Made by a program: the position numbers and the translations under genes. A stretch of DNA of 64,000 nt from Zingiber officinale (taxonomy: Eukaryota > Streptophyta > Magnoliopsida > Zingiberales > Zingiberaceae). The notes under the pieces are model-generated. The model saw nothing but the letters and a program-made list of their open reading frames with translations, did no database searches and had not been told where the DNA came from. Below are positions 34,026-44,749 of the stretch, one piece after another; position 1 is the first letter of the stretch; each line of letters opens with the position of its first letter. The stretch covers positions 132,645,004 to 132,709,003 of the forward strand of contig NC_055989.1 of the NCBI RefSeq assembly GCF_018446385.1, read 5' to 3'.

Positions 34026-36961
34026 TTAAAAAGAAAAGAGACCATTGATTATGGATCGGTCACCCTCAAGGTTTGCTTTAATCCAGCTCATTCTTTCAAG
34101 ATCAATGCACTGTAAAAGGATAAACGCAGTTAGCTTGCACCAGTGTGACTGATGAGATGTATCAGGAAAGCAAACTATTCTCCTCGTTTCATAGTCACAT
34201 AAACAAAATGGCTTTAACAATTCAACGATGGACCAATTTCAATAGCTGTTTTTTTAAGCTATCACAATTTATGTGTGAGACCTATTTCAGAACTCAAATT
34301 TGTTAAGGAATTCCATATCGTGCAACAATATCTTCGGTTGCGACCTGACAGCTGATGAAAAATCTAGATTTGTGGATGATTTGTCCTCAAGCTCTCAATC
34401 ATTTTAAACTAGAATGCTTTGCTACATATTTCAAGAAACAGACAACAGCAAACCTAGTTTCACCATGTGCTTTGACTGAGGCTGGAATCATTCTCAGTTA
34501 ATCCCAGAATCCTGATCTTGGCAACCGAGATGAAGATAGTATTTTGAATTTATGACTTTAAGGTCCTAAAACTAAATTTGCATCAGCTAGCTTTTTCTTT
34601 GTGCTTCAAACAACACAAACATGAATTAAAATCTTCTAAATCAACAGGTAAACGTTTGCACAATCAAGAAGGAACTATACGATCATTAGACTCAAAACCT
34701 AGTGATTTATCGAATCCCTCTACTACAGCATCGCTGTCTTTGAGTGCTCAGCTAATGGAGTTTCAAAGTATAGCTTATAGCCAATAAAATATAATAATGT
34801 CAAACAAATAGATGAATACATGAAATAATCAACTAATTCATGACAAACAGATACAAACAGAATGCAGCATCTATTTCGCCTAGAAATTATTTTAGCTATA
34901 TTCCAATCAATAAAATCATTAAAAGGTAAACATTTAATGTCATCAACAGTATGAACAAGATCGAAAAAGACCGACAGATGCCTTGAGCTTTCGACAATTA
35001 ATGTGTCTATGGGAACTGGCAGCAATGAGGAAACACAAACATAATGATAAATTAACAACGAAAATGATAATTTAGCTAGGAACTATACAACTCAGCGCAT
35101 TACAAACTATACATATAAGTATTCCTTGAACTACTTAAGATGATATTCAGACAACATAAAGCGTAACATAATGCCAAAAAAAAAAAAATCACAAAAACAG
35201 ATAATTGCGGATATGGGCACAAGGTCAGCTAAAGTAATTTTATATGAATATAAATTGCTGCTACTCTCAACGATACCGAAATTGTGACGAAATGCTACGG
35301 CAAGCATAATATTTAGGAGCTATACGTTACATTAAGTGTTGCTACAATTTGCAGTAAGCCTTGTTGCAGCGTTACTACAAAATCAGTGAAACACCAACTC
35401 ATTCGTGAGAGCACATATCTTCACAGTATTGTTACAAAAATAAAATAAATAAATAAAACACCCTTTACCCGTCCAGAAATCCGACAAGCCCTAAACATAA
35501 AGAATAGGGAATTCTAAGAATAGGAGAACTTTAGACTTAACATAACAAAACTAACCTGATGCTGAAACTAAGCTTTACCATTACTATCTCTACCATATTA
35601 CATAATCATTATCTAGTAAAACACCTCTCACATCTCTATGCTTCAACTTTCAGGAACAAGAAACAAGATCACGAGCATGACCTTGGAAGAGTATAATAGT
35701 AATTGTTGGAACTGAAAGCACCATAGAAATTAGAATAGAGTTACAGATTCTTTTCTATCTGATCAAATAGGTGAACTTATGCTATCCTAGGAAATGAATC
35801 TATCTTAATGTGATTTCCCGAGTAGCCCAGTTCAACCTAACATTCTACTATACTTCCTCAAGATTATTTGCTACCTTTTTACTGTTGATTGCTTACGATA
35901 ATCATATCTATTTATTCCTCTTGCATAATGTGGGCCTATATTTTAATTGAAAATTTCATTTTTGTAGTTTCTCTAATTCATTCGTTGTGGAAAATAGAGA
36001 TTCTAAACCAACTAGGAAAGGAAAAGGATTCCATACACCTTCCTCTGAGAACTAAGAAAGTTTGACAGTGTAACATCAACCAGCAGTCCAATTTACTCTA
36101 TCATTGAATCTTCAAATTGCGGGCAGTGTTAGATAATAAGTGGTATTTGGGGGATTAGTCTGACTTGTCCTAGTTTTCTACCTTATTAATTAATACTATT
36201 TCCTATATTTCGTTGTTGATCACCTATCATTAACAGTGTACTCTCGAAGAAATTTTCTTTATTTAGGAATTCAGAATATTTTTACTGAAATCATCAATAA
36301 TTCAGTGGCAAATGGAAGTAAAAGAAATAAAAAAGAAGAAAGAATAAAAAGGTAACATCTCCTACTTGGGTTTCAACTTCAGCACAAGCAGAGCTTCTAA
36401 AGAAGTGCACAAAAATATCCTTGAGAAAACAAAATGCAAATTGGTGGGTTGGCTAGAAAAAGATCCATCATTGACCGGCTGCATCATCCTCACGTAAACA
36501 GTCTCGAATGCCATACCTACCTACTAAATGCAAGCTTCCAAGCTTCCTCATACCCTCTTGAAAGATATAGAGGGACATTCTCGAGCTTTACATGGGGACA
36601 TACACGCGACATCAAGAAACTCCATTTAATTAATTGGAGAAGACAGCAATACACCTGAATCCGCTCCAGTACTTGTCGACATCTCTAGAGGAAAACAATA
36701 ACAAAGAAATAGGGATATGGGAACAAATGAGAGCGACGTCATACAGAAGTGACAGAGAAGAAGGGAACAACTTGAAGCGAGGTGGGTTACCAGTGCCGGA
36801 TCTGATATCCTTCTCCCCGATGCTAAGCGCCTAACATTCTCCGCTTTTCCCGCCACTGCATAGAAAAGAACTCCGCCACGATCTTCCCTCCACATCCACC
36901 GTCGCCGCTGCTGCCGGGGAGTTTCCCAAAGTTTCCCCCGAACCCTAACCAGATTCTCCAT
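34026..36961 (-). CDS. Tentative small spliced gene, divergent to FKBP12
   Basis: Candidate exons: 36961-36791 (start ATG, 57 codons, donor CTG/GTAACC), 36684-36655 (30 nt; strong acceptor after a T-rich tract, TTTTCCTCTAG; donor CAG/GTGTAT) and 34109-34026 (acceptor CTTTTACAG, ending in TAA). All phases are 0. The product would be 94 residues, starting MENLVRVRGKLWETPRQQ, which is basic and could be a targeting peptide, and ending SWIKANLEGDRSIINGLF. I recognise no family. The second intron would be about 2.5 kb and may hide more exons, or the transcript may be noncoding. It shares an upstream region of under 400 bp with FKBP12. Confidence 0.3.
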
Positions 36962-37344
36962 GCCCACGAAGAGAAACTTCGAACGATTCGAAAATTAGTT
37001 GAAGCGGTTCAAACTTCTTGCTCCGACGTAAGTCTTAACTGGATCGTTATTGGGCTGGACCACCGGTCCAATTAACATCAATATGAAAGTCTGATAGCCC
37101 ATTTATGACAAACTTGGCCAACTTCATTTCTTTAATTTTTTTCCCCTTAATTTCCTTATTTTAAAGGCATATATTATATATATATATATTAAAATAGACG
37201 TTTTTTTTTAAAAAAAAAATTAAGAGTAAAATAATATTGAAATAATAGTGCTTGAAAATATTAAAGACTTATAATTCAGAAATTACAGAGGACTTGTATA
37301 AGATCCCGTGGTGGATTAGGGTTAGCATTTTGGTGGATCCGGAA
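36962..37344. promoter_or_regulatory. Possible bidirectional promoter region
   Basis: 383 bases between the tentative gene start (36961, minus) and the FKBP12 start (37345, plus). It contains a TATATATATATATTAAAA tract at about 37.17-37.19 kb and an A/T run. No other gene fits in between. Confidence 0.35.
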
Positions 37345-39218
37345 ATGGGCGTGGAGAAGCAGCTGCTAAAGGAAGGCCACGGCCCCAAACCTACCAAGGG
37401 CCAGTCTGTCACCGTTCACTGCACCGGCTTCGGTCAGTAGCACACCACCTCGCGGTCTTCCGTTTCTCACTTTTCTTTTTTTTTTCGTGATCTATGCCTT
37501 GTTCGTTGATTTATGCGGGGCATTTGGTCTCGACCAATAGAAGATAAGAGGAAATCGCCCGAGGTTTGTGTGGCTTGTAGATCAATTATAAATCTCACGA
37601 TGATGTAAAAAATTGAACTTTTGTTGTTGTTCTCTTTTCTGTTCTTTTGGTTTTGTGATTACTGCCGGAGGTTCTTATGCTGCCTGCTTGTTCTTGATGA
37701 AACCATTCTGCAGTAATCTAAGATCGTTTGAATTAATTCTTAGCGTTGGCCTTACTATAGCCGTTGGTTTGCTCTGGTGTGAAGGATGAGGTTCTACACG
37801 CATAAAGATAAACTTTTGATGAGACTGAGATGTTAGGCTCGTTCGATACCTTTTGTAAATTCTGAATATTGTGATTCCATATGTACGAAAGAGACGAAGT
37901 CTTCTTTAATATCTCATATATCAAACTTATGCTTCAGTTGAATCTCATCCAGAGTGGTTGCTTGTGTTCTTTGAATATTGTTATATATCATATTCTCTGG
38001 ACTCTGATTAATTCATTAGGATGATTCCTTATTATTAACCTGTAGGTAAGGATGGTGATCTGTCAAAGAAATTCTGGAGGTACTTTCTTTTCCTTGTTCT
38101 TATTCCTACCCTTGTTCAATTCCCTCTCTAAAACCAATTACGAAAAGCACTGTTTTTATGGTTTCAGCACTAAAGATCCTGGGCAGCAGCCTTTCACATT
38201 CAATATTGGCCTGGGTTCAGTAATTAAAGGTATTTTTCAATCTCATTCAACCATTTTTTTATTTTATCACAATGCTGCTGAAATTGAAATGAATTCCAAA
38301 GGAAAATAGTAGTGATTAGCTTTCATGGTGCTTTGATTGTACTAACTTTGGGTTAGATAGTTTTGGTTTATCTAAACCCTTTTAACAACTCAAGGAGCAT
38401 CATGAAAGATTGATCAGTCAGAATTCTGATTTAGCTTCATTTATGTCATCTGATCTATGTTAAACACAGAAGAGATTGACTACAAAGAACAGGACATTGA
38501 ATAAACAACGTATTTGGAATCAAAAATGGAGTTCATAGTTCTTGTTCATTTATATAAATATATAATTTATACTTGTTTTATGGAAATATGAATGACTAAT
38601 TTCACTGCTTATTTTACTTTTCTAATTGCATCATTCTAAATCATGTTTGATGTTTCATTCTTTACAGGGTGGGATGAGGGAGTGATGGATATGAAAGTTG
38701 GAGAAGTCGCTCTACTTCAGGTAATTTTTGTCCTCTAATCTCGTTCTCATGTTCTTGGCAAGGTTGTTTTAATTGTTATAGCAGCCTATGTTGGCCTTTG
38801 TAAATGCCTACTAAAAAAATAAAGGTAGATCCGCTACCTTAGCGGCCCCCCTAGTGTCGGCCCCACGGATATGGAGGGAGGTAAATGCAGGTACACATGC
38901 TATAGACGCATGGTTTGTAAATGCCTTCTAAAGGTATCTCTTTTGATGCATCTAACATCTTTCTCTTCTCATCTTTCTTACATTTTTTGTTTGAAATAGC
39001 TGGTTTATAGTCCTATAATCTGAAAGTGTTCAACCTATGAATTTCCCATCTCGATGAAATAAAATGGTACCTGAAACTCCATCACTTTCTAATCTCTCGT
39101 CTTGAACCATATGCAGTGCACCCCAGACTATGCTTATGGAGCTGGCGGCTTTCAAGCTTGGGGGATTCGTCCAAACTCGCCGCTGGTGTTTGAAATTGAA
39201 GTTCTTAGCGTAAAGTAA
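37345..39218 (+). CDS. FKBP12: FKBP12 peptidyl-prolyl cis-trans isomerase
   Basis: Five exons: 37345-37432, 38046-38079, 38168-38229, 38668-38720, 39117-39218, all GT/AG with matching phases, total 339 nt and 112 residues, exactly the plant FKBP12 length. It reads MGVEKQLLKEGHGPKP, VTVHCTGFG, KDGDLSKKFWSTKDPGQQPF, IGLGSVIKGWDEGVMDM, YAYGAGGFQAWGIRPNSP and ends FEIEVLSVK. The hydrophobic ligand pocket (Phe of PFTF, Trp of GWDEG, Tyr of DYAYG) is present. The enzyme isomerises prolyl bonds in the cytosol and is the FK506/rapamycin-binding protein family that can contact TOR kinase. Intron 4 carries a short retroposon-like insert. The ATG is fixed by the family start MGVEKQ; upstream in-frame codons are 5' leader. 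Confidence 0.95.
38817..38913. repeat. Short retroposon-like insert in FKBP12 intron 4
   Basis: A GC-richer block (GATCCGCTACCTTAGCGGCC...GATATGGAGGGAGG) is flanked by a near-perfect 19-base direct repeat, TTTGTAAATGCCT(A/T)CTAAA, at 38798-38816 and 38914-38932. A duplication this long is typical of LINE-driven insertion, so a SINE or truncated retroposon is likely. The T-rich end on the minus strand suggests minus orientation. Confidence 0.5.
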
Positions 39219-39770
39219 CAACTAAGTTTCGCTAGCAGTGAGTTGTAGAACCTGAAAAATAACTGCTACTCTGAAAAAAACTACTGTCTACCCAGTAATG
39301 AGACAATTCCTGTAATGATTCAGATATGAGTTGTTGCCTTTTGGAATTCAAATTTATCTTTGCAGTAAGATCTGATGGTTGTCCTTTTGCAGAAGGAAAA
39401 TGTCAGATTTGGTCCAACTTTGTATTTTGATTGCAGACATGATAAGATATGTTTTCCTCTATGGTCTTCCAGTTTGAGCTATTCAATTTACACATTACTA
39501 ATATTTTCCTTTTTTGACTACTTGATGATTCAGTTGTTTGAGTAATAATATTCTCAATTTGTTTGTGTTGGGCCATTTTTAAATTCTCAGTCTAAAGTTG
39601 AGTCAGATTTGTAATTGATTTTAGAGTCAATCTATGTAGTGGTTAGTTATGGAGTCGGTTTTGTTTTTCAGGAAAATATAAAGAAAACTAAGGAGTTTTT
39701 TTTTTGACATATCATAGTTTTATATTTCACAAAGCTAACAATGTTATAATCCCATTTTGTTTCATATATA

Positions 39771-40094
39771 GGAGAGTGATACGTTTCCGACTTGCTGTTC
39801 GCGATTGAGATGATTTAGTGTGCCTTAAGTGATTTTAGATGTTCTGATTGTTTCGGAGTGCCCCAAGTCATCTCAATCGTGAAAATCAAGTGCGGATGTT
39901 GATTAAGGAGTGATATGCTTCTCGACTTACCATTTGTGCTTAATTTCTAAGATTGAGATGACTCGGGGTATCTGGAATCACTCAGGGTGGTGTCTTTAGT
40001 AATTCCATGTGCCCTAATTGATTCCAGGCATCCTAAGTCATCTAAGTCGTGGAAATTTATCGTGGATGTCGAACAGCCTCGCCCACCAACACAC
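39771..40094. mobile_element. TA-flanked hairpin element (copy 2)
   Basis: Flanked by CATATATA on the left and ACATATATAT on the right. It starts GGAGAGTGATACG, and a second start-like phrase AAGGAGTGATATGCTTC occurs at about 39905, so two units may be fused. A perfect stem CGATTGAGATGA (39802-39813) pairs with TCATCTCAATCG (39868-39879), and a looser stem pairs 39.95 with 40.04 kb. No coding. Confidence 0.5.
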
Positions 40095-40230
40095 ACATAT
40101 ATATTTGAATTCTTTTTAGACTTGATATTATACTCTAAATCCTAAAGTCAAAATCCTAAATGGTTAAACCTGAAACTTAAAAAAAAATGATGCACACCGT
40201 GTAGTCGTGCATTGCACTATACGCAACGTG

Positions 40231-40234
<4 letters not shown>

Positions 40235-40294
<60 letters not shown>
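40235..40294. repeat. (TA)n microsatellite, left of hairpin element
   Basis: About 30 TA units. It directly borders the element that starts at 40295; a second (TA)n tract borders its other end. Confidence 0.9.
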
Positions 40295-40297
<3 letters not shown>

Positions 40298-40729
40298 GAT
40301 TGATATGCTGCACGCCTACATAGTGCGCGACTGTGCGCGCAGCATATCAATCAGCGTTTTTTTATTAGTTTTTAAATTAAAAAATAATTATAAAATTTCA
40401 CATTTCCTTATATAAATTTCTAATACCTTAATATATCCCCTTAACATATTACAATACTCAATAAATACTTAAATTAATTTTATTTTAATTTTTTTTTAAA
40501 ACCAAACACTATAACCTAATTGGGAAGCCTAAACCTCAGAGGTAAAAAAAAAAAAAAAAAAAGCTTTAACACTATAACCAAAGCCTGAACCCTAGAAATA
40601 AACTCTTTAGAAAATATTTTTTTTTAATTTTTTTTTTAATTCATAAATAAAAAAAAATAAAAACAGTTGTTATCCTGCGCGGCGCGCACAGTCGCGCACT
40701 GTGACGTCGCGCAGGATAACAAATCCTTT
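40295..40729. mobile_element. TA-flanked element with a hairpin at each end (copy 3)
   Basis: Bordered by (TA)n on both sides. The left end is a hairpin with 14-bp perfect arms, GATTGATATGCTGC (40298-40311) and GCAGCATATCAATC (40339-40352). The right end is a hairpin with 12-bp perfect arms, GTTATCCTGCGC (40669-40680) and GCGCAGGATAAC (40709-40720). Between the arms, both ends share a 19-base inverted core, AGTGCGCGACTGTGCGCGC (40322-40340; complement at 40682-40700). The interior is AT-rich and noncoding. The layout recalls (TA)n-targeting elements such as rice Micron. Confidence 0.65.

Positions 40730-40774
<45 letters not shown>
40730..40774. repeat. (TA)n then (GA)n microsatellite
   Basis: About nine TA units, then about 14 GA units, on the right side of the hairpin element. 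Confidence 0.9.
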
Positions 40775-40777
<3 letters not shown>

Positions 40778-40899
40778 GATGCAAATAATTGAATGGAGCA
40801 TAATTGTTTGGGACTTTTGGGTATGTTGCCAGAGGATACATTAGATGTAAGAAAGAATTGACTAAACTATAGTCAGAAGAAGATGACATTTCTTTTATA

Positions 40900-41410
40900 T
40901 TGTCGACTGAGATGATAAAATATATAGAGGATGTATCAGAAGAAGATGACAGTTCAATGAGAACAAGGGATTATGGATAAGGTATCCTCCTAGAATAAAA
41001 ACTCCTTATATAAACAATAATTTGGTATTTAGAACCATAGGAAAGTGAAGACCACCTGAAATTACTTTTTTCATGAAAAAAATATACTTTTAAACATAGG
41101 AGAATATGATGACTCTTAAATGTATGATACCTACTTAGAACAATGGATTGCCACAGTTTAAAGAGACTATCAAGCTATAAATGAACTTGACATAGAAATT
41201 GGAGAAGTTGTGATGAGAGTTGGAGAAAATTACTTGGGCAACATAGCAAGACTTGTATGTGAAGCTTATAAAATAAACTTTCCAAAAGAAATAGCTCACA
41301 TAGCATCACATGAAAATAACATCTTAAATTTTTATTATACTATCAACAGACTATTAACAGCAAGAGATGTTGATACAGGACTAGATTGACAACAAAGAGA
41401 GCCATGAGAA
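40900..41410 (+). pseudogene. Possible pararetrovirus-like (Caulimoviridae) fossil
   Basis: Short stretches of protein-like sequence in the plus orientation, such as PPRIKTPYINNNLVFRTIGK, YLEQWIATV and VGENYLGNIARLVCEAYKI, have the look of the coat-protein region of endogenous plant pararetroviruses. The copy is old and broken, with several breaks. The family call is from memory and uncertain. Confidence 0.3.
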
Positions 41411-41419
41411 ATTGATGTG

Positions 41420-44197
41420 CATAGATTATGCATCCTTTTAGGTATTGTTTATCGCACATCTATTTACATTTAATAAGTACGATCTATATTTATTGCACCC
41501 TATTTCATTATTATGTCATACTTCTACTCTTTTAGTTCGAAGATCTATTCTCGTTATATTTTGATTGATAAAATACTTTTTTGAGCGAAAATGGACCAAA
41601 TCGGACGTTGAGGCGGACTTCAGTAGCACACATGGTTGTGCCTCACAAGCACATGGTCATGTGCTTTGAGCCAGACACTAGCAACTATTATGCCAAGAGG
41701 CATCGTCATATCCTTTTTGCAATAGATATTATGCTTGGGCCTTGCCAAAAGGCACAATCATGCTCCCCACCAGAAGCTATAATGTCACGGGTGTACCTTA
41801 TAGGCACAGTTGTGCCCTTTTGCAACCGAACCAAAATTTCCATGGTGTGCCTTTTTGGCACAGTCATACTAGGTCTCCAGCAAGAATTATGCCATGATTG
41901 TGTCCCTTAGCATGACCGTGTGATAGAGAATTAGGGGTCGTGTGCCCCTGTTATAAAATAGGTTTTAGATTCCCTTTTGAAAGGGAGAAGGGTTTTCTCC
42001 TCGAGGTCCAAATGCACAACAGATTCTGATGATTTATCGACGATCCGAGGCCATTTTCAGTGATATGTCCATCTTCCTAGCAAGGATCTCCTTCCAAAGA
42101 CTTTGATTTCATCCGGCTAAGCTTTCTCTTTTCTTCTCTTCTCTTCTAGATTTGGGTTGTACATTATGTTCTTTGACGTCTTTGAGTTCTAGTTCTCTTG
42201 CTATGGAGTAGTCCTTCGTATTCTAATATGTATGAAGTATTTGTAATGTGATGTTAATGTATACACTATGAATTTGCCAATTTCCTATTTCAATGACATA
42301 TTTATGTCTTGTTTATGTTTAATTAAATGTGTGTGTGATCAATGTTTGTTATATGTGTGTTTAATTGAATGGATATAAAGGATTGGTCACCATGTGGAGG
42401 AGATACTCTATATTGTATGACTGGGGGCCCTTAGTGACAGAGGATATCCCTTTTATAACCAAACATTCTAGAGTATCATCTTGACAGAGTGTCCCAATTC
42501 TATGTTAGGAAGTGTGATCTATGTAATTTAGAATGTATGATCGGAGGACCCTCATGTGACATGAGGTATCTCTTTAACTGAATTTTCTATGTTACTTCTT
42601 CCATTTAATTACATTGAAATCTAAAGGGATAAAAACTCTGGTGCAACCGTTACAGGGTCGTACAAGTATTTAGTTAGAATCTCTTTAAGAGTATAAACAT
42701 AGAGGATAAGAGATGAACAATTCATAGCACATCAACTAGCATTACGATGAAACAAAAATTCTAAAATCATTTTTCAACCAACTTTCCAATCTCACTTGCA
42801 TCCTCTAGACCTCTTTCTCTCCTCTCTATCTTTCTCTCTCTTGCTCACTCTCTCTCACTCCCTCTTGCTATCTTTTATTCGTGACCTCAACCAAGCTTCA
42901 TTAGTCTAGATAACTTATTTTACTGACTCAGCTAGTGTTTAGTTCATAGTCCCTATGGGATCAATATTTTATTACTTGATGACTTAATCGTGTAATTGCA
43001 GTAAGACAACAAGTTTTTAGCACCACGTCGAAATTGTTTGTGATTAACATTAGTTGATAAGTAATTAGTTACTCTAGATATTTTTATTTTTGTTAATAAA
43101 ATTCTATATTTATTTTTCTTAGTTTGTAATTCAATTTTCATTCTTATATTCTGTAGTTTCTTACTTGTTTTTAAATTTTATATTTTTGTACTTGCAAATA
43201 ATTCTGATTTGGAACTTGCTTTTTTATGTGAAGATCTAATACTGTAGAAACTTTATTGCTTGTTGATACTGAGATTGACAGAATATTTAGAAGGAGAAGA
43301 ATTCTATAGAGATAATTGGAAGAAGAACAAACACAATTAGCAATGGCAAGCAAACCTTTGAAAGAGTATGTAGCAACGTATGCAAGGAGCCTCAGGCCTA
43401 GCATCATCATACCTTATATCAAGGCCAATAATTTCAAAATCAAACCCATGGTGATTTCTATGGTACAACAAAACTAGTTTGGGGGAGGACCTACCGAAGA
43501 CCCCAACCAACATTTAAAGATATTTTATGAAATCTGTGGCACAATGAAAATGAACAGTGTTCCAGCCAAAGTGATAAAATTGCTTCTATTTGATTTTTTC
43601 TTGAGAGATGGAGCTAAAACTTGGCTTAATTCATTGTAGGAAATAGTATCACCACATGAGAGCAATGTAAACAAAGATTCTTGGAGAAATTTTATCCTCC
43701 AATCAAGACCACTCACATGAGGAATCTCATTTCAAGCCTCAGACAAAATAATGGGGAATTCTTACACGAAGCTTGGGACAAATTTAAAGGAATGTTAAGA
43801 TGGCGCCCTCTCCATGAATTAAAGAAATGACTCGTAATTCAAATTTTCTACAATGGAATCAACTATCAAATAAAAGTTTCTTTGGACTCTGTAGTGGATA
43901 GAGCTCTCATGAATAAAGGACTAGATGAAGCAGAAAAAATTATTGAAAGTGTGGCACTGAATTATTACCAATGGGTTCAGAACGTAGCAACCCAATCAAA
44001 ATTCCTGTGAAGTATGATGTGGATTATACGAAGATGGACACCCTAACAAAAATGTTTGACTTGATGAGCACCAATCTGGTGAATGCGATTGTTACAACTT
44101 GTGAAATATGCAGGGACTCGAAGCATATGAAAGAAGCTTGCCAACTAGGAGATATAACTACACAATTGGCTCAGATTGAATAAGTGGATGAAATTGT
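41420..44197 (+). mobile_element. Decayed Athila-type gypsy element (5' part)
   Basis: An LTR-like block at about 41.42-43.01 kb has the CACGGTCATGTGC-like phrases common in Athila LTRs. A degenerate tRNA-Asp-type primer site follows (AAGTTTTTAGCACCACGTCG, about 43011-43030), then a gag remnant at 43.32-44.19 kb. It is cut off by the SIRE-type LTR at 44198. Old and broken at many points. Confidence 0.55.
43320..44190 (+). pseudogene. Athila gag remnant
   Basis: Pieces such as LRPSIIIPYIKANNFKIKPM, EDPNQHLKIFYEICGTMKMN and FFLRDGAKTWLNSL match the order of Athila gag proteins. It is a fossil with many breaks; no protein is expected. Confidence 0.55.
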
Positions 44198-44744
44198 TGT
44201 TGGAGCAATTAGCTTATGGGGTTTTGATGTTTGACAATCTACCTAAGTCTAGTTAGTTTGACCAGAAGTTGATCTAAATAGGACTTGATATTTGGAAGAA
44301 AAAAGACTAGTCAAGATTAGATGACTAGTAATGAAAAGTCCTAACTTAGTTAGGCAAGGGTAAGTCCTAGTGAGTGAAGCTATAAAATGGAAATCTCAGG
44401 GGGAGGTAACCTTAGGCAGTGGAAGTCTTGGCGAGTGAATCTAGGCAGTGGAAATCCTAGGGGGAGGTAACCATAGGTGGTGGAAGTCCTAATGAGTGAA
44501 GCTAGGCAATGAAAATCCTATGGGAAGGTAACCCTAGGTAATGGTAAAGTCTTGGATACAATCCAAGCATAAAGCCTAATAGGTCGGATAAACTTACAGG
44601 AGTGCGGCTTGATCCTAAGGCATTAACTCTTAGATGGTCAACTTAGAGGAGGGACCTCTAAGCAAAAGATAAGCCTAGTAGGTCAGATAGATTTATAGAT
44701 ATAAACTAGGTTGTTTGTTTGTATTTGTGTGGTTGTTTTGCAGG

Positions 44745-44749
44745 AACCT
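44745..44749. repeat. Target duplication AACCT, left
   Basis: AACCT directly before TGTAAAATACGG. The same five bases follow GGGCGTGACA at 59629-59633. Confidence 0.85.

Noticed and set aside
34578-34787. Plus-strand frame with a Ser-rich tail at 34.6-34.8 kb
   Set aside because: It looks somewhat protein-like but has no splice partner, promoter or recognised motif.
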